DNA from: Marasmius tenuissimus
Lineage: Eukaryota > Basidiomycota > Agaricomycetes > Agaricales > Marasmiaceae
DNA length: 64,000 bases
Assembly: GCA_029532415.1 (NCBI GenBank)
Contig: JAQOTA010000050.1
Coordinates: 248,001 to 312,000, forward strand
Reading direction: 5' to 3'
Part shown: one piece after another, positions 1 to 13,100 of the stretch
Layout of the letters: each line of letters opens with the position of its first letter
Numbering within the stretch: the first letter of the stretch is position 1
Position numbers and translations under genes: made by a program
The notes under the pieces: model-generated
What the model was told of the DNA's origin: nothing
The model's database searches: none
The model's input: the letters and a program-made list of their open reading frames with translations, nothing else

Positions 1-6
1 TCCGTC

Positions 7-1623
7 ATGTCCTATTTCCCTCGATCATTCCCGAATGAAATCACTAAGCTAATATTTGACACCCTTTTTCTAACGGAACGCAATCGTGCTTTGCGATATG
101 GTCTAGTTTGCACGAGTTGGTTCAAGATCTGGGTGGCTTGCCAATGGCACACGTTGGACGACCTCAGCCGGGTTCTGATTATCCTTGTCAACGGGAGAGT
201 GGTAAGTGTACATAGATTTGTTGCCTTTCCCTTGCTGACCACTAACGTATTGTAGATTGACAATCCCCCGACCGCTGAAACTTGGTCAAGATTCGAAACG
301 GTCTACGCGAGTTCCGTCAAGTCAGTGGTCATCGGACCTACAAGACTCTTCAACTCGATGGCTTCCTTCAAGCTCCATCTTCACCTCCGGGAGAGATATG
401 GTTCCATCACGGCTGGGCAGTGCTCGAAGCCGGTCTTCCCCAACCTCAAGGCGATAACACTCGATGGACTAACATTTGCCGCCTCTCCTTTCACTGCCTT
501 CCATCACTCCTCTCTTGCCGATCTCTGTGCCCACACCGGAGTCAAGCACTTTGCCATTCAGGACAGTGTCGAACGTATGCAAGACCGGTACAGACTTGAC
601 CTAATCTTCCTATCACACGGTCATTCAGTTCAATACCAACATCAGCCGGCGTCGAGGAGTATTCATGTCTACGTCTCAGACATCTTCTTCCAGGAGGATG
701 ATACCGTGTATCCCAAGATTGCGACCAAAATCGTCACCGCGGCATGTAGGACAGCTGCCTCACGGATTGACCTCCCAACGATCCCCAGCCTCCTCGATTC
801 CGTGGACACCATCATCGAGTCGCTGTACACAGAAGGTGTACAAGGCCTACCTGTCAACGTCACCTTCTCAATTCAACTACCGACTCGAGAGACCTGTGTT
901 AGACCCATACTCGCAGATGACTATTCCTCCTTCCGAAACCTCGAACTCGTCTCGCCCCTCTGCGACGTATGGGCCCTATTCATCAATATGAAAGTCCAGA
1001 ATCCACTCACCGTTCTCAAAATGGATCTCGCGGATATTAACCTTCGAAAATACCACTACAGAGGACGAGCTCTCTTCCTGACGCTGTCAACTATCGCGAA
1101 GAGCTGTGGCGCTCTCGTTGAATGCAGAATTACGGTCAGGTCAGCGAGTGGTGTTCCCACAAGACCCGAGTTTCCGGGAGAGACCGTGCTCATTCCGAGG
1201 AACGAGTTCGTTCCAGGGGCTAGTGCGATTACCTCCCGGATGCTCTCTTTCTTTGCGGAAGAGAACTGTGAGAGGTTGGAGGTGTTGGAGATACGGGATC
1301 TCTATCCAATGCCGGTCGATACGACTGAGTTGGAGAGCCTTCTCCGGAAGTATTGCAAATTACGCGTCTTTCGTCTGGGATATTCGAGTTTGGATGCGGT
1401 CAAGATGTGGTATGACGCAAATCAGAACTGGAGAGATGGCTTGAAGAGCATCGATCCGACCGTGACCCCAGCTTCGACATCTGCGCTCGAGGTTTTGGAG
1501 GTTCCAGTTGTTCAAGTAAAGGATTTGCAGGGGAACGAACAAGGTGGTGTAAGCGGAGGATTTGAGAGAAAGATTCTCCCAGTTGGTCACGGAGTGTACA
1601 GGCTGGTAGTCACGAAATTTTGA
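7..1623 (+). CDS. F-box-like protein, two exons
   Basis: The model has exons 7-201 and 256-1623. The 54-nt intron (GTAAGT donor, CTAAC-type branch, TGTAG acceptor) keeps the frame, giving about 520 aa. Residues 1-50 look like a basidiomycete F-box-like domain: a P-x-E-I-x-x-L-I-F-D start, then a LVC-x-SW helix and a QWHTL segment. F-box proteins recruit substrates to SCF (Skp1-Cullin) ubiquitin ligases; that role is family knowledge and not shown here. The rest is a long repeat-poor region with Leu-rich stretches, as in fungal F-box proteins with degenerate LRRs. The ATG at 7 is chosen because the F-box starts right after it; an upstream exon outside the window cannot be excluded. The substrate is unknown. 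Confidence 0.7.
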
Positions 1624-2763
1624 CGGCTTTTCCGTCATCAGAGCGTTTTGAACTGAGCTGGTATAGTATATAGGGAAGCTTCCAGCCGATACTGTCTGTT
1701 AGTTGTTACCGGTGGGAGGGGGGGAGAAAGTAAGACCTCAGTTGCACGTACTTAGTTCAAAAGTGTATACGGTATATCTATACATGATTGTATTATAGTT
1801 CTCAAAAATAGACTCTGGTTCGAAAACATGATGCTTCGCACGAGTCTTCTAAGGTTCATTTCTATGTAGACTACCATGAGCCTGGAAAATCTTCATGGAA
1901 TTATGAGAAAAATGAACCAGTCATGATAGGCTCCGATCCACACCTGATACTCAAGTCTCATTCCTCGGTCGCAGCCCCAAGATAACTCCGGGTATCTCCA
2001 GTGCCTATCGACCACAACGCAAAACCCCTTTTGTCCAGATTCGCCCATGCTAGTGATGCTATACGGCTCGGCTCCATGTTTGAGAGGAAAATAGTACCAC
2101 GCATCTAGAAAGTAAAATCGTTACTTGAAGAAAGTCGAGATACCCTCATCCTTAAAACTATCCGACCCGCCATCTTGGAATAAATTCTTCCGCCAGGAAG
2201 ACAAGCTGCAGTAAACCCGCTTCAAATACCTCCGAATCCACATCAAACATCTCCGACCCCACGACTGCCCCTCAAAACGCGCCTCAAACTCTCCCGTAGA
2301 ATGTCCGAAACATCGACCGAATGGACGGAGCCGCCATCTACGTTGACCCATTTTATTTTTCTACATCTAGTACAACCTGCGAAATGTGTGCCAACCTTTT
2401 CGCAAAGGGCTGTACAGTGTAAAGAGATTCATTTGGAGACGAGCTTCGAGTACATGAATAAATTCTTCCGGTTTCTTGTGAGCAATCTAAGGCACGCTTG
2501 ACAGGAAAAAGTCACTAGCCATGGGTACCTGGATGATGGTGTCGGTGCTATGTGACTATCTGATCTCGGGCCGGCGGTGGGGACACGTGGTAGCCCACAT
2601 TCGAATTGGTGACTCTGAGCGTGGGGCCTCTCTACGTCCGCCCCCACGCGTGAAGTCCACAGCAATCCGAAGCACCATTCTCTCCATCGTTCCAGCATCT
2701 TCAACTCGACCCCCTTTCATCCAACCGAACCCAACCAGAGGTCAACTGTACCATACAAGCAGA
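1624..2763. other. intergenic region; duplicated promoter segment at its right end
   Basis: I see no gene in most of this stretch. Roughly 2460-2763 resembles the segment upstream of the third DUF6535 copy (minus strand, about 26331-26650), for example around the AGCAATC and GGTACCTGGATGATGG stretches. This suggests the duplication unit of this family carried its promoter. Nothing is seen in 1624-2450. Confidence 0.5.
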
Positions 2764-5271
2764 ATGGAACCAGAAAGTATGGCAGATGCCGTTCACAAGG
2801 AAGATGTACGTTCAAAGATGTCCGTATTGGTCCTCTGGTCTTATCTGATTTTGGCGGGACACCTTTAGGAAGACGGTCAGGCAAAGAAGGAAGCTTGGGA
2901 GGAGGTTATGAAGAGAGTTGAAAAAAACGACGATGGAATGGAGAAGGGTTGGAAGGAAGACATCGACACCTTACTCGTCTTCGTGCGTTTCTACTTATGT
3001 CCAACTCCCAACATCGTCGCTGATAACGGTCGTCAGGCTGGTTTATTCTCAGCAGTCGTGACTGCGTTTACCATCGAATCATATCAATGGCTTTCAGAAG
3101 ACCCCTCCGACCAGAGCGTTGCCATTCTTTCCCATATTTCTGCCCAACTAAATAACCGAAACATCTCATCTTTCGACCCTCCTCGATTCACCCCAGATCC
3201 CTCGCTCGTTCGTATCAACGCCTTCTGGTTCCTCAGCTTAATACTCGCCCTCGTCGATGCCTTATTCGGGCTGATGTGTAAACAATGGCTTCGAGAGTAT
3301 CGAAGACCCACGAACACACGGACCCCGGAGCAATGGCTAAGCTTACGGTGCTTCAAAAGCGAGAGCTTCGAGCGTTGGCATGTCCCCTCTTTCCTCGCCG
3401 CTCTTCCGATTATCCTCGAAGTAGCTTTGTTTTGCTTCTTTGCCGGCCTCTTAGAGCTGCTTTGGACAAAGCACAAGGTTCCTTTCGCCATCGCAGCCGC
3501 GGTTATAGGATTCGCAGTTCTCTTCTACGCTGCAACAACGCTCCTCCCCGGAATTGATATCATCCGACTTGTATTCTGCGTTCACCCCGAACCTGGTTCA
3601 CCGTGGATACCATCCAACGAACGAATGAACAGAATACCCGAGATGGATTATCTCTGCCCGTATAAATCGCCCCAAGCCTGGGCTACATTCAAGCTCCTCG
3701 CTTGGATTTTGAGTCCCTCGTTCCCCCTCTCTCGCCACGTCATATCCCATTTCCTTAGAAGAATGTATTATAAGGACGGGTCTGATGTTCCTGAAGCGTG
3801 TATACGCTCAGTGAGCGACAAAATACATCGCCCCGAGAATTGGTTTTCGGTCGATCTGGATATCATCCAGCGCTTCTCACAAGTTCTTTCTTGTCCTGAT
3901 ATGTATGGGATGAAGGCGCATCGGTGGCTTGTCCAGGAGTTTCGTGACATTCCGTTGATGATCCCCCATCTACAGACTCTCCTTCGGGCATTACCTCCAA
4001 ATGTGGTAATGCCGACTGTCTTCGACGCCGTCATTGCTCGGGTCGACAGAGAATGGGAGGCGACGGATGTGGAATCCGCATTACACGGATGGGCTCTCCC
4101 AAGATACCTCATAGCTCCCTTTACATACTCCAGGTCGCATACGCAACTCATTTTTTCTCACTACGTCTGGATACATTTCGGTTTCCCCATGGTGCACGAT
4201 CTTCGGGCCCAACCTCTTCTCAGCTGGGGGGACCGTGCCCCTCTCCCTCGGATACTTCAGCTGATGCTGAACGAGGTCACTTTAGGTCTACCCCTTATAC
4301 CAGGATACATTGAAAACTTCGGACGTCATTGCATCAACATCAATACTGAATCCTTCGACTTCGCACCTAGTGTCCCACTCATCACTGATCTCGCTAAATC
4401 AGATCTCCATCGTTTGGTTGACAAACAACCGGTGGTCAACTTGCTCATTTGGTTCAACGAGGTGCTGGATTATCGTGGCCTTGATGATCCATACACCCTG
4501 ATAGATGCCTTGGACATGTTCCGCGTCAGTCAAGGGCTCCGGAAGGACTGCTTCACTCGCCCTGAGGGTTTTTTCCCGGTATCCATGACTCGCCTCAACC
4601 TCTTGCTCTGCGATGCATCCACAAAAAACGATGCTCTACAGCGGATGGGGGATTTCCGACGTGCATACCAAGACGACAGTCTTAAAAGCGCTCCTTTTTA
4701 TTTCCTACGTCATCTAGGATCATACCTATCTCGTAACATCCCATCCAATCTCGAGTATTATCCGCTCCAGCTTCGGGAGGAGTTGAGACAGTTGGGGTAT
4801 TTTGAGGCTTCCGACTCGCCCGACGAGATTCCATGTCTTCTCACATCGCAGGAGGGCTTATCATTCCTCAGATCCCTCAACGCGACCATCAATCCGGAGC
4901 AAATACATAACGAATTTTTGTCGCCTTTTGTTTCTCGATGGGTGCTTGGTTTGAAGTGTGTTGCACACCTCAACAAGTTACCACTCGACCATTTCGATGT
5001 CCGCAACTCCCAACACCCTCTCGGGCTCCCAGAAGTTGGGCCTAGCGGCGTCAATTCAAGCGCCTTACCGGACAACGGGGGAGACTCCGATGGTGGAAAT
5101 GGATTGACCGGAGACAGAGGAAAAGAGCCTTCTACCCCTGGCGGCTCATCGACTTCAGCAGAGGAAGGGACGAGAGGTGGAACGTCTATCGGGTGGTTCA
5201 ACTCGGGAGAGGGGGAGAACAATGCTGATATTCTCGAAAGTCATTTGTTTGACTACTTGATAGCTACATAA
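2764..5271 (+). CDS. DUF6535-domain membrane protein, copy 1
   Basis: Exons are 2764-2805, 2869-2982 and 3037-5271 (about 796 aa). The DUF6535 region begins at the WKEDID/LLVF segment and continues over the splice junction into AGLFSAVVTAFTIESY. Hydrophobic helices lie near residues 113-133 (FWFLSLILALVDALFG), 172-195 and 200-223. A long, mostly soluble C-terminal region ends in an acidic Ser/Gly-rich tail. The family is common in Agaricomycetes and has no established function. The gene is in tandem with a close paralogue at 6007-8502, and a third, broken copy lies at 23787-26330. Intron 2 (2983-3036) is 54 nt, has no in-frame stop, and could be retained. This is the only copy of the three that looks uninterrupted to the full C terminus. 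Confidence 0.85.
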
Positions 5272-6006
5272 TGACTACGTACCACCTATCTTGAATCCGA
5301 AAGTGTCTGAATGTATGTTGACCTTTTACCATTTATTCTATCGCTGCCCCCAGTTCGTGAAGAAGACGCCATCAAAACTAAATTCGGGAGGGACAAGTGG
5401 AACACAATCCCGATCGTATTCTTGAACGTGTAAGTTGAATGCTTCTGAGTACGTACTGCAAAAAATCAGGATGCCTCGCCGGAAGCGAGACGAGATACGA
5501 AACTGGGATTAGCCGGACATTTTTCGAGCCTGCGGTTTGCGCAGGCAAAGAGCTGGTACTCGAATCCCCAATTGCGAGCCTCGTGAACTTGGTATCAAGG
5601 TCGCTGATCTGGAGTGAGTCTTAATAATGCAAGTTATTCATGTCTTCTACTGAGTAAATGAGCATACCTTATTGGACACGCTCCCAAGGAAACCCCGGAG
5701 TCCAATCACGTCTACAAACCTAAGTTCCCCAGAAGATTATGCGGTCTTCTCAGATAAGATATTTTTACCTCGTGCGAGTCCGCAGATTGCACTCCTCTCG
5801 AGATCTGGCAGTTCTGGCGGCCCGGCCTTGACGTAAATTGGACTTCGCTACTCACAGTCTGTCAATCGTGAGCCACGACCTCACTACTTCCGTGATCACG
5901 AGGTCTCAGAATTTGAACACAGCAATACGAAGAATTGCAGGCCGTTCTACTAAGAATCTTCAACTCAACCCCCATCGTTCCAGCTGAGCGCAGCTTGTGA
6001 GCGATC
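5272..6006. other. intergenic region between tandem DUF6535 copies
   Basis: No gene was recognised. A small inverted repeat (GCCTGC/GCAGGC) lies near 5530-5546 and is probably incidental. The right end should hold the promoter of the second DUF6535 gene. Confidence 0.4.
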
Positions 6007-8502
6007 ATGCCATTGAGCAGACAGGAAGACACCAAGGCTGTAGATGCCACTCCCAAGGAAAATGTGTGTTATACATCCCATAATGTTCTTATAATTTTAC
6101 ACGGCTTGTTTGGCTTGACGGAATACCGATAGGAAAATCAGCTGAAGAAAGATGCTTGGGAAGAGGTTATGAAAAGAGTTGAGAAAAACGATGATGGCAT
6201 GGAGAAAGGCTGGAAGGAAGATATCGATACCTTACTCGTCTTCGTGCGTATTCAGCTATGTCCAACTGCCATCATTGTCACTGATACTAGTCGGCAGGCT
6301 GGTTTATTCTCAGCAGTTGTAACTGCGTTCACAATTGAATCTTACCAATGGCTTTCAGAAGACCCTTCCGACCAGAGCGTTGCCATCCTCACCCATATTT
6401 CTGCCCAACTAAATGACCGAAACATCACGATGTTTGACCCTCCTCGATTCACCCCAGACCCCTCACTTGTCCGCATCAATGCCTTTTGGTTCCTCAGCTT
6501 AATACTCGCCCTCGTCGATGCCCTATTCGGGCTGATGTGTAAACAATGGCTTCGAGAGTATCGAAGAGCAACGAATACACAGACCCCAGAACAATGGTTG
6601 TCTTTACGGTGCTTTAGAGGCGAATGCTTTGAGCGTTGGCAAGTCCCCTCTTTCCTCGCCACCCTCCCGATTATCCTCGAAGTCGCCTTATTTTGCTTCT
6701 TTGCCGGCCTCTTGGAGCTGCTTTGGACAAAGCACAAGGTTCCTTTCGCCATCGCAGCTATCATTATAGGTTTTGCGGTTCTCTTCTACGCTGCAACGAC
6801 CTTCCTTCCCGGAATTGATATCATCCGACTTGTATTCCGCATACACCCCGAAAATGGTTTTATGTGTGACTACAGCGTACCAATAACCAGAATACCTGAA
6901 ATGGATTATCTCTGTCCATACAAGTCTCCCCAAGCCTGGGCTACATTCAAGCTCCTCGCTTGGATTTTTAGTCCTTCGTTCCCCCTCTCTCGCCACGTTA
7001 TATCCCATTGCCTTGGAAGGATGTATTATAAGGACAGATCTGATGTTCCTGAAGCGTGCATACGCTCAGTGAGCGACAGACTCCATCGTCTTGAAAATTG
7101 GTTTTCGGTTGATCTCGATATCATTCAACGCTTCTCACAAATTTCCCTTTGTCCTGATATGTATGGGATGAAGGCGCATCGGTGGCTTGTTCAGGAGTTT
7201 CGTGACATTCCATTGATGGTCCCCCATCTACAGACTCTCCTTCGGGCACTACCTCCTGAAGCCGTGATGCCGACTGTCTTCGACCGCGACATCATACGAG
7301 CCGACAGAGATTGGAAGGCGACAGATGTGAAATCCGCATTACACGGACAGGACCCTCCAGAACACTTCACAGCTCCCTTTACATACTCCAGGTCGCATAC
7401 ACAACTTATTTATTCTCACTGCGTCTGGATACAGTCCGGCCTTCCCATCATGAACAAACGTCATAATCAACCGTTCTCCTGGGCTGGACATGATCCCCTC
7501 AGCTGGGCGGAACACTGTGCCCCACTCACTCGGATACTTCAGCTAATGCTGGACCGCGTCTATTTAGGTCTATCCTCCACACTGGGATACATTGAACACT
7601 ACGGACGTCATTGTGTGGATATCAACACTCGATCCTTCGACTTCGCATCCAGCGTCCCACTTATTACCGATCTCGCTCAATCGGTTTGTCGTTTGGTTGA
7701 CAAACAACCGGTGGTTGACTTGCTCACTTGGTATAATAAGGAGCTCAATTATCGTGGCCTTGTTGATCCATACACCTTGATAGATGCCTTAGACATGTTC
7801 CGCGTCAGTCAAGGGCTCCAGAAGGACTGCTTCACCTGTCCTAAGGGTTTTTTCCCAGTGTCCATGGCTCGCCTCAACGACCTTCTCCGCGATGCTTCCA
7901 CGAAAACAATTGCTCTGGAACTCATAGGAGAATATCAACAAGCATACCAAGCATACCAAGTCGACGCAATCGACATTTCCTCCCTCTCTTTGTCCTTGTT
8001 GAAACATTTGGTATCGTATCTCTCTCGTAACATTCCCTCCGATCTCGAGAAATACCCGCCCCATCTTCGGGAGGAGCTCAATCGGTTTGCGTATTTCGAG
8101 ACTTCCGAGTGGACCGATGAGATGCCATACCTTCTCACTTCGCAGGAGGGTTTATCACTTCTCAGATCTCTCAACGCGACCATCCATGACCATTCGGATC
8201 GTTTGCATCCTTGGGTGTTGAGTCAAACTCGTATGTGGGTGCTTGGTTTGGAGTGTGTTGCACACCTCAACAAGTTACCACTCGACTATTTCGCTGTACC
8301 CGACTCCCAATACCCTCCCGGGACCTCAGAGGCTGCACCTAGTGGCGTCGTTTCGAACGCCTCATTGCACGACGGGGGAGACTCCGTTGGTGGAAATGGA
8401 TTGACCGGAGACAGGAAAGAAAACCTTTTTACCCCCATCGGCCCGTCGACTTCAAGGGCGGAAGAGGCGAGAGGTGAAACGTCTATCGGGTGGTTCGATT
8501 AG
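6007..8502 (+). CDS. DUF6535-domain membrane protein, copy 2, slightly truncated
   Basis: Exons are 6007-6063, 6133-6243 and 6298-8502 (about 790 aa). The exon boundaries match copy 1. The N-terminal domain and three hydrophobic helices are nearly identical to copy 1, and divergence grows toward the C terminus. The reading frame stops at TAG (8500-8502). The next 22 codons, to a TAA at 8566-8568, still match the C terminus of copy 1 (DILESHLFDYL-type ending), so the stop looks like a recent nonsense change that removes only the last residues. Function is unknown, as for the family. Intron 2 (6244-6297) is again 54 nt and open in frame. Confidence 0.8.
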
Positions 8503-9251
8503 GGGGAGGCGGAGTACAATACTGATATTCTTGAAAGTCATTTGTTCGACTACTTGATAACGACATAAGGGCTAAGTACGATTACTTCAACGTCATATGC
8601 AAACTGCTGAGGTCTTTGTAGGTTTGACTAGCATCATATCATAGGTCGGCGATGACGGAACTCGGACCCAATTTCGCTTTGTCCCAGTAATTATTCAAAA
8701 GGATGTATGCCTATCGTATCAATACACGAATGTGCGATAGGTTCTTAATCGTGATTTATTGGAGAGAAACAAGTGTCGCAAACGCTTCGCACAATTACTC
8801 GAGACCGGTTCAATCAACTTACACCCGCTGCGCCCACAATATAGACGAGACCTTATATATCAAATCCCGCCAGAAACGACAGCTTCAGTTTGGGGTATTT
8901 TAGCGTCGAACCAATATATTTGTTGTTGCCTCAAGTAAAAAGTGAATCTTAGAACTGTATCCCCCTGCCCGCGGAGGAGGGAAGACGTGGTGCGTATGTA
9001 TGTATAATAGACTTCGTTGTCCCCACTGGAAGTCGCTCATGGACGTAAGGTACCGAGTTTCTAGGGGTTCTCTTCCTCATCCTGTACTGGATAAAGATTC
9101 CTTCACCCGTCGAAATCTGATTCCAGTTTCGGTAAATACAACCCATCCTTCCAAGTCCAATGAACACCGAAGATTATCTCCGAAGGGTCGAGTTCGTGCC
9201 TGGTAGCAGAGAGAGATAAAACAAGGAAGAAAGACAAAGCAAGGAAAAATC
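8503..9251. other. intergenic region
   Basis: The first 66 bases are the untranslated remnant of the DUF6535 copy 2 C terminus (in-frame up to the TAA at 8566). No gene was recognised in the rest. Confidence 0.45.
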
Positions 9252-11416
9252 TTACGCTATCTGCATATGACTCAGTCCCGAAATGTGTCTGAGCGTGCTG
9301 GTACTACGTTGGCAGAGACAACAAGATATGTCTGCGAGCGAGGTGGTGTCTGATTCCGATCGCATCTTTGCATCGTAAAATCGCGATCGTTGGTCTTGGT
9401 CTACATCCTGGAGTGTGAAGGTGTGTGTAGCGTGACAAAGGGCATGAGTGATCTTTTTTAAAAAAAGGAGAGTTAGGATGTAGGAAACGAGGGTGGAACG
9501 TCGAGCGTACCGCCTCTGTCCACCTTAAAAGCCCACTACCACTACACAATTCGCATTCAACCAAAGGGTCTTTGACAGCCAACTCTTCAGCCTCCTCAAC
9601 CCCGCACGCGTCCATAAGCTTCCTGACCACCTCCGTCGCCTCAGCGTGTACCTCCACACGACTCGGATCCCAGGGGTGTAACCCATGACTAACAACCCAA
9701 GACGCGGTAAATGGGTTATGATACTCTGCGTATTTCCACCCCCTTGGCAGCATAGGCGTGGAGGTAGAGGTGGAGGTAGGGTGGGGACATCGGTGGAGAT
9801 ACACCTTAGAACCCCACAAAGCTAGGGAACACGACCTACATCTGAAAATCCTGGACTCGGACTCGGACTCGGGGTAGACCTGCCTAATCCACCGAGTAGC
9901 TACCCCTTCAAGATCGATACCCTCGAGAGAACGGACCAGTGTATCCTCTGCGACGGGTTTATCTACAGCCGTGTGGTAGATCAAGTCGTTTAGAGCTTCG
10001 GCTTCGGGGGTTAAAATGAAATCTCCCCAAGGGATCCGAGAAGTGGAGGCGGGGGTGTTGGTGTTGGTGGTGTGGCGGTGATAAACATCGTATAGAAGAC
10101 ATGTACGTTCGGAATAAACGGTTTCCCGGAGGGCTTGGATCCGTTGTTCTCGGACTTGAGTAAGAACCTCTGTTAGTTGGGGGTGGATTTTGCGCCAGGC
10201 TGTTTTGTGGGGTTAGGAAAAGGGAAGGGGCTCGGAGGGGGGCGTACTTTGTTCATCGAGGAGTTTCTTTTCGTTGAGGAGAGGAATGCATTTAAAGGAG
10301 AATTGGAACCCGTAGTGGCGGAGTTCGTCATTTGTCCAGCCGTGTGATTTGAGTCGGGAGAGGATGCTGAGTGTGGGCGTGAGCTGGGCATTAAGCCTGA
10401 CACGGAAAACTTTACTTTTGACCGCGTTCTTTAGGCACTTCGTCCCACCATTTAGACATTTTGTCGGTTAACTATGTGGATGTAGATTAAAGGGGTTTTC
10501 AACAACACGTTTATATTGGAGACCTTACCACTTCGAGATCGTGCAAGTTTCGGTGACCTCCGTTCCGTTCCCATTCCTTCATCTTATCGGTGTCCCCTTT
10601 CGATTGGTGGTACGCCCGGAGAGATGTATCGACCATACGAGGGATGTAGAGTTGGGAACCCCTGTACACTGGAGGGAGGTGGGTGAACGTGCATTGGTTT
10701 TCAAGTAATGAGATGCTCACCTCGATACGGGAGGACCCCCTCAATCGTCTTCTTTGAATTCCTCCCGATCCTTGGTTTTCTTCTGAGAATCTCAGTCATC
10801 GGGGAAAACCTAACTATCCGTCAGTAACCATTAGCGGAGAGCAGAGGGGAAGGAGAAGCGTACAGTGTGGGCGTACACCCACGACAACAGACAATCTTGC
10901 AAGGCCAAAATATGTCGGTGCCCTCACAAGACTCTCCACATGTGTAACATTGCAAGTTGAATATGAGTGATACCAGCTCTGGTTCATCGAGAACAGAACC
11001 GGGGATGGAAGGTAAAGGAGGTCTGATTCTCGCGAGAGCGGACTTCCATAACCGTTCGCTTGAGGAACGAGATAGAAGAAAGGAGCGTATGTGGCGTGTT
11101 GTTCGGCAGAGGTAGAGTAGGTCGAGGGGCTCGAGGTAAGTGAATATCTTTCGGTGGGCTTCAGTTACGGAGAGGGGAGGTTTGGGGATGGAAATGAGCA
11201 TACCTCGATTATGATTTCTAGAGGCAATTCTAAGATTCCTAGACAGCGTAAGAAGGACCCTTCAGGTCGTTGCCGATCCTGAGCTAGAGCTTGACGATTT
11301 TCGGTACCGGTTAAGTTTGCCGACTTCTTGCCGGGTGAGGTCGGTTTGAATGATTTATCTTTGACATTGGCACCAGCAGCCTTTATTCCGGACCGCGTGC
11401 CTCTGGTTTCAACCAT
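9252..11416 (-). CDS. F-box protein with Cys-rich and C-terminal zinc-finger-like motifs
   Basis: Eight exons can be threaded: 11416-11204, 11147-10864, 10809-10721, 10668-10529, 10471-10416, 10366-10248, 10199-9511 and 9407-9252, giving 581 codons with stop. The protein starts MVETRG and has a basic/Ser-rich leader. A clear F-box follows (LPLEIIIE spliced to IFTYLEPLDLLYLCRTT) with the SRSSSERLWKSAL segment. A C-x2-C...C-C-x2-C cluster comes next (CYTCGES to CCRGC). The middle has the R-L-x-x-x-GW-x-x-(D/E)-L type motif, and the C terminus has a C-x2-C...H...H motif (CCLC, LRHISGLSH). The protein at 60995-63443 has the same architecture and a near-parallel exon pattern; a broken copy lies at 27080-28130. 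F-box implies SCF ubiquitin-ligase adaptor; the zinc-like motifs are inferred. The third and fourth exon boundaries are the least certain. Confidence 0.7.
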
Positions 11417-12221
11417 ATCGAGGGAAATCCAGAGGTCGTGGTGGTGGTTGCAAAGCAAGGCTAGTATCAGTCTAGTATTTATAGTGTGGGTTATCACGTG
11501 GGTCCGAACGGCGCCGGCTGACAGCCAAGCATCAGCTAAAGCTTTGAACAATTTCACCAATGCCATGATCAGCACAGCCAGGGACCAGGGTCACCGATCT
11601 TTCCCCTTTCTTGGTCATTTCATCTCGCGGAAAATCAGTATAACCTGGTTTAAACCTCTCAAGGTTCTCTTAGGAATTCTCTTCGGCACGTATCTGCTCT
11701 TCAAATCGGTCACCGGATAAATGGGAGGTCAGCTGGTTTCGACGAGGATACATATGTCAGTGACGGTCTGTTTTCTTGTTCCTCTCATGGTTCGACCTTT
11801 GATGACGGGTTTCTCTTTCAAGATTTCTTCTCTCAAACATGAGCGTGAACTCTGGACGACGCGTTTTTGGTTGATGGGCACGGTGCGTAGGGTCAGCAGT
11901 GGGCCAACGGCTGTGAGTTGTCACTTTGGAGTTTGTACTATCACGCTGCTGGTTCGGTGTTCTCAATAATTTTTTTCAGGTTCATAGTCAACTTTGTGAA
12001 GAACGAGAGCGCCACGCATAGTCCGTTGTGTGAAGGAGAGCAAGAACACTGCCCAGTAGAACGCGCAATTCTCAGCGCCCTTTCTCGGTCATTCTCGTCA
12101 CTTCTCAAAAACACACCACGTCCGAGCAAGCAAAGAGAGAGAGAGAGAGAGGGAGGGAGAGGGGGAGAGAGAAGAGTCATCAGCCTGTTCGTCGATATCA
12201 CGAACCCGGTAGCCGGCTTTC
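11417..12221. other. intergenic region with GA-rich low-complexity tract
   Basis: No confident gene. A purine tract of GA repeats occupies about 12130-12172. An open frame runs from about 12172 to the LINE insertion point and continues in frame after the LINE when the element is removed at its target-site duplication, so the LINE may have landed in an unidentified coding sequence. Confidence 0.35.
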
Positions 12222-12236
12222 AAGCTGCTCGTGCAG
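12222..12236. repeat. 5' target-site duplication of LINE 1
   Basis: AAGCTGCTCGTGCAG at 12222-12236 is repeated exactly at 20692-20706, immediately after the poly(A) tract. This 15-bp duplication defines the ends of the LINE insertion. Confidence 0.9.
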
Positions 12237-12412
12237 CCCTTGACTTAGGACCACCAACATGTGATCCGGCGTCCAGCCTTTACGTGGCTCAAGGGATAAG
12301 TACCAGCGACAAACTGGGAAACCAATGGACGTACTAGTTTACAAAAGAACTAGTAAATGGCAGGAAGAGATAACTCGGAATGCCGACCAAATGGGAAACC
12401 GGATGGTCAGCG

Positions 12413-12480
12413 AGCAGCCAACAACTGCAAGCACGCAAGCAGCCAACAACTGCATGCACGATGGCAGCCAACAACTGCAA
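12413..12480 (+). repeat. tandem repeat in LINE 5' UTR
   Basis: Three imperfect copies of GCAGCCAACAACTGCA occur in the 5' UTR of LINE 1. The second LINE keeps two variants of it (about 43045-43092, minus strand). Such 5' repeats may belong to an internal promoter; that is inference. Confidence 0.7.
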
Positions 12481-13100
12481 TCATACTATGTATTCCAGAA
12501 GGAAATGTAGATGTCATTATCATGGCAATGAGCGAGAAGTGGAGTACAGAACAACACGAGGAGCGGAAATTAATAGAAGACTGATACGCTCGAAGGTGAC
12601 AAATGGCACAAATGAAAAGAGTAATACGAAGGCAGCGGATAAAGAGTGTAGACATAAAGAAGCATGCAGAGAACACGAGAAGAATGAAGCTGAATCGAAA
12701 TGCCAGACACGAGCATGTCATGAGGCAAGCGAAGAGATGAGATTATAAGTCAGTGATAAACCACCACCACGAACACGCCTACCTCCCCTTCTCATCCTCT
12801 CGAAAACCTGGCGCACCAACCAACGACCATAGCATCAATCAACGAAGCAACCGAACAGTGGAGAGCTCAGCAAGCGCATCTGTCCCAACAAACAGAGAGC
12901 CCCAACCACCAAGGATTTGGAAGACAGGCCGAAAAAGAGGAACGAGAGCCGGCGCTGAAAAAGAAAAGAGTTGACGCAAACGGAAAAAAGATCAGCACGG
13001 AAAGAGGTGCGAAACACATCCTGCTCACCAAAATAATGTCGCTGAAAAGAGTACAGGAAGGATAGCTAGCGAAAGGCACGAACCAGACACAGATTCGGGA

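Noticed and set aside
5528..5546. GCCTGC...GCAGGC hairpin as a terminator or regulatory structure
   Set aside because: Hairpin terminators are not used by RNA polymerase II, and no conserved copy is seen after the paralogue.
12130..12172. GA-repeat tract as a CRISPR-like or functional repeat array
   Set aside because: Simple purine low complexity without spacers.
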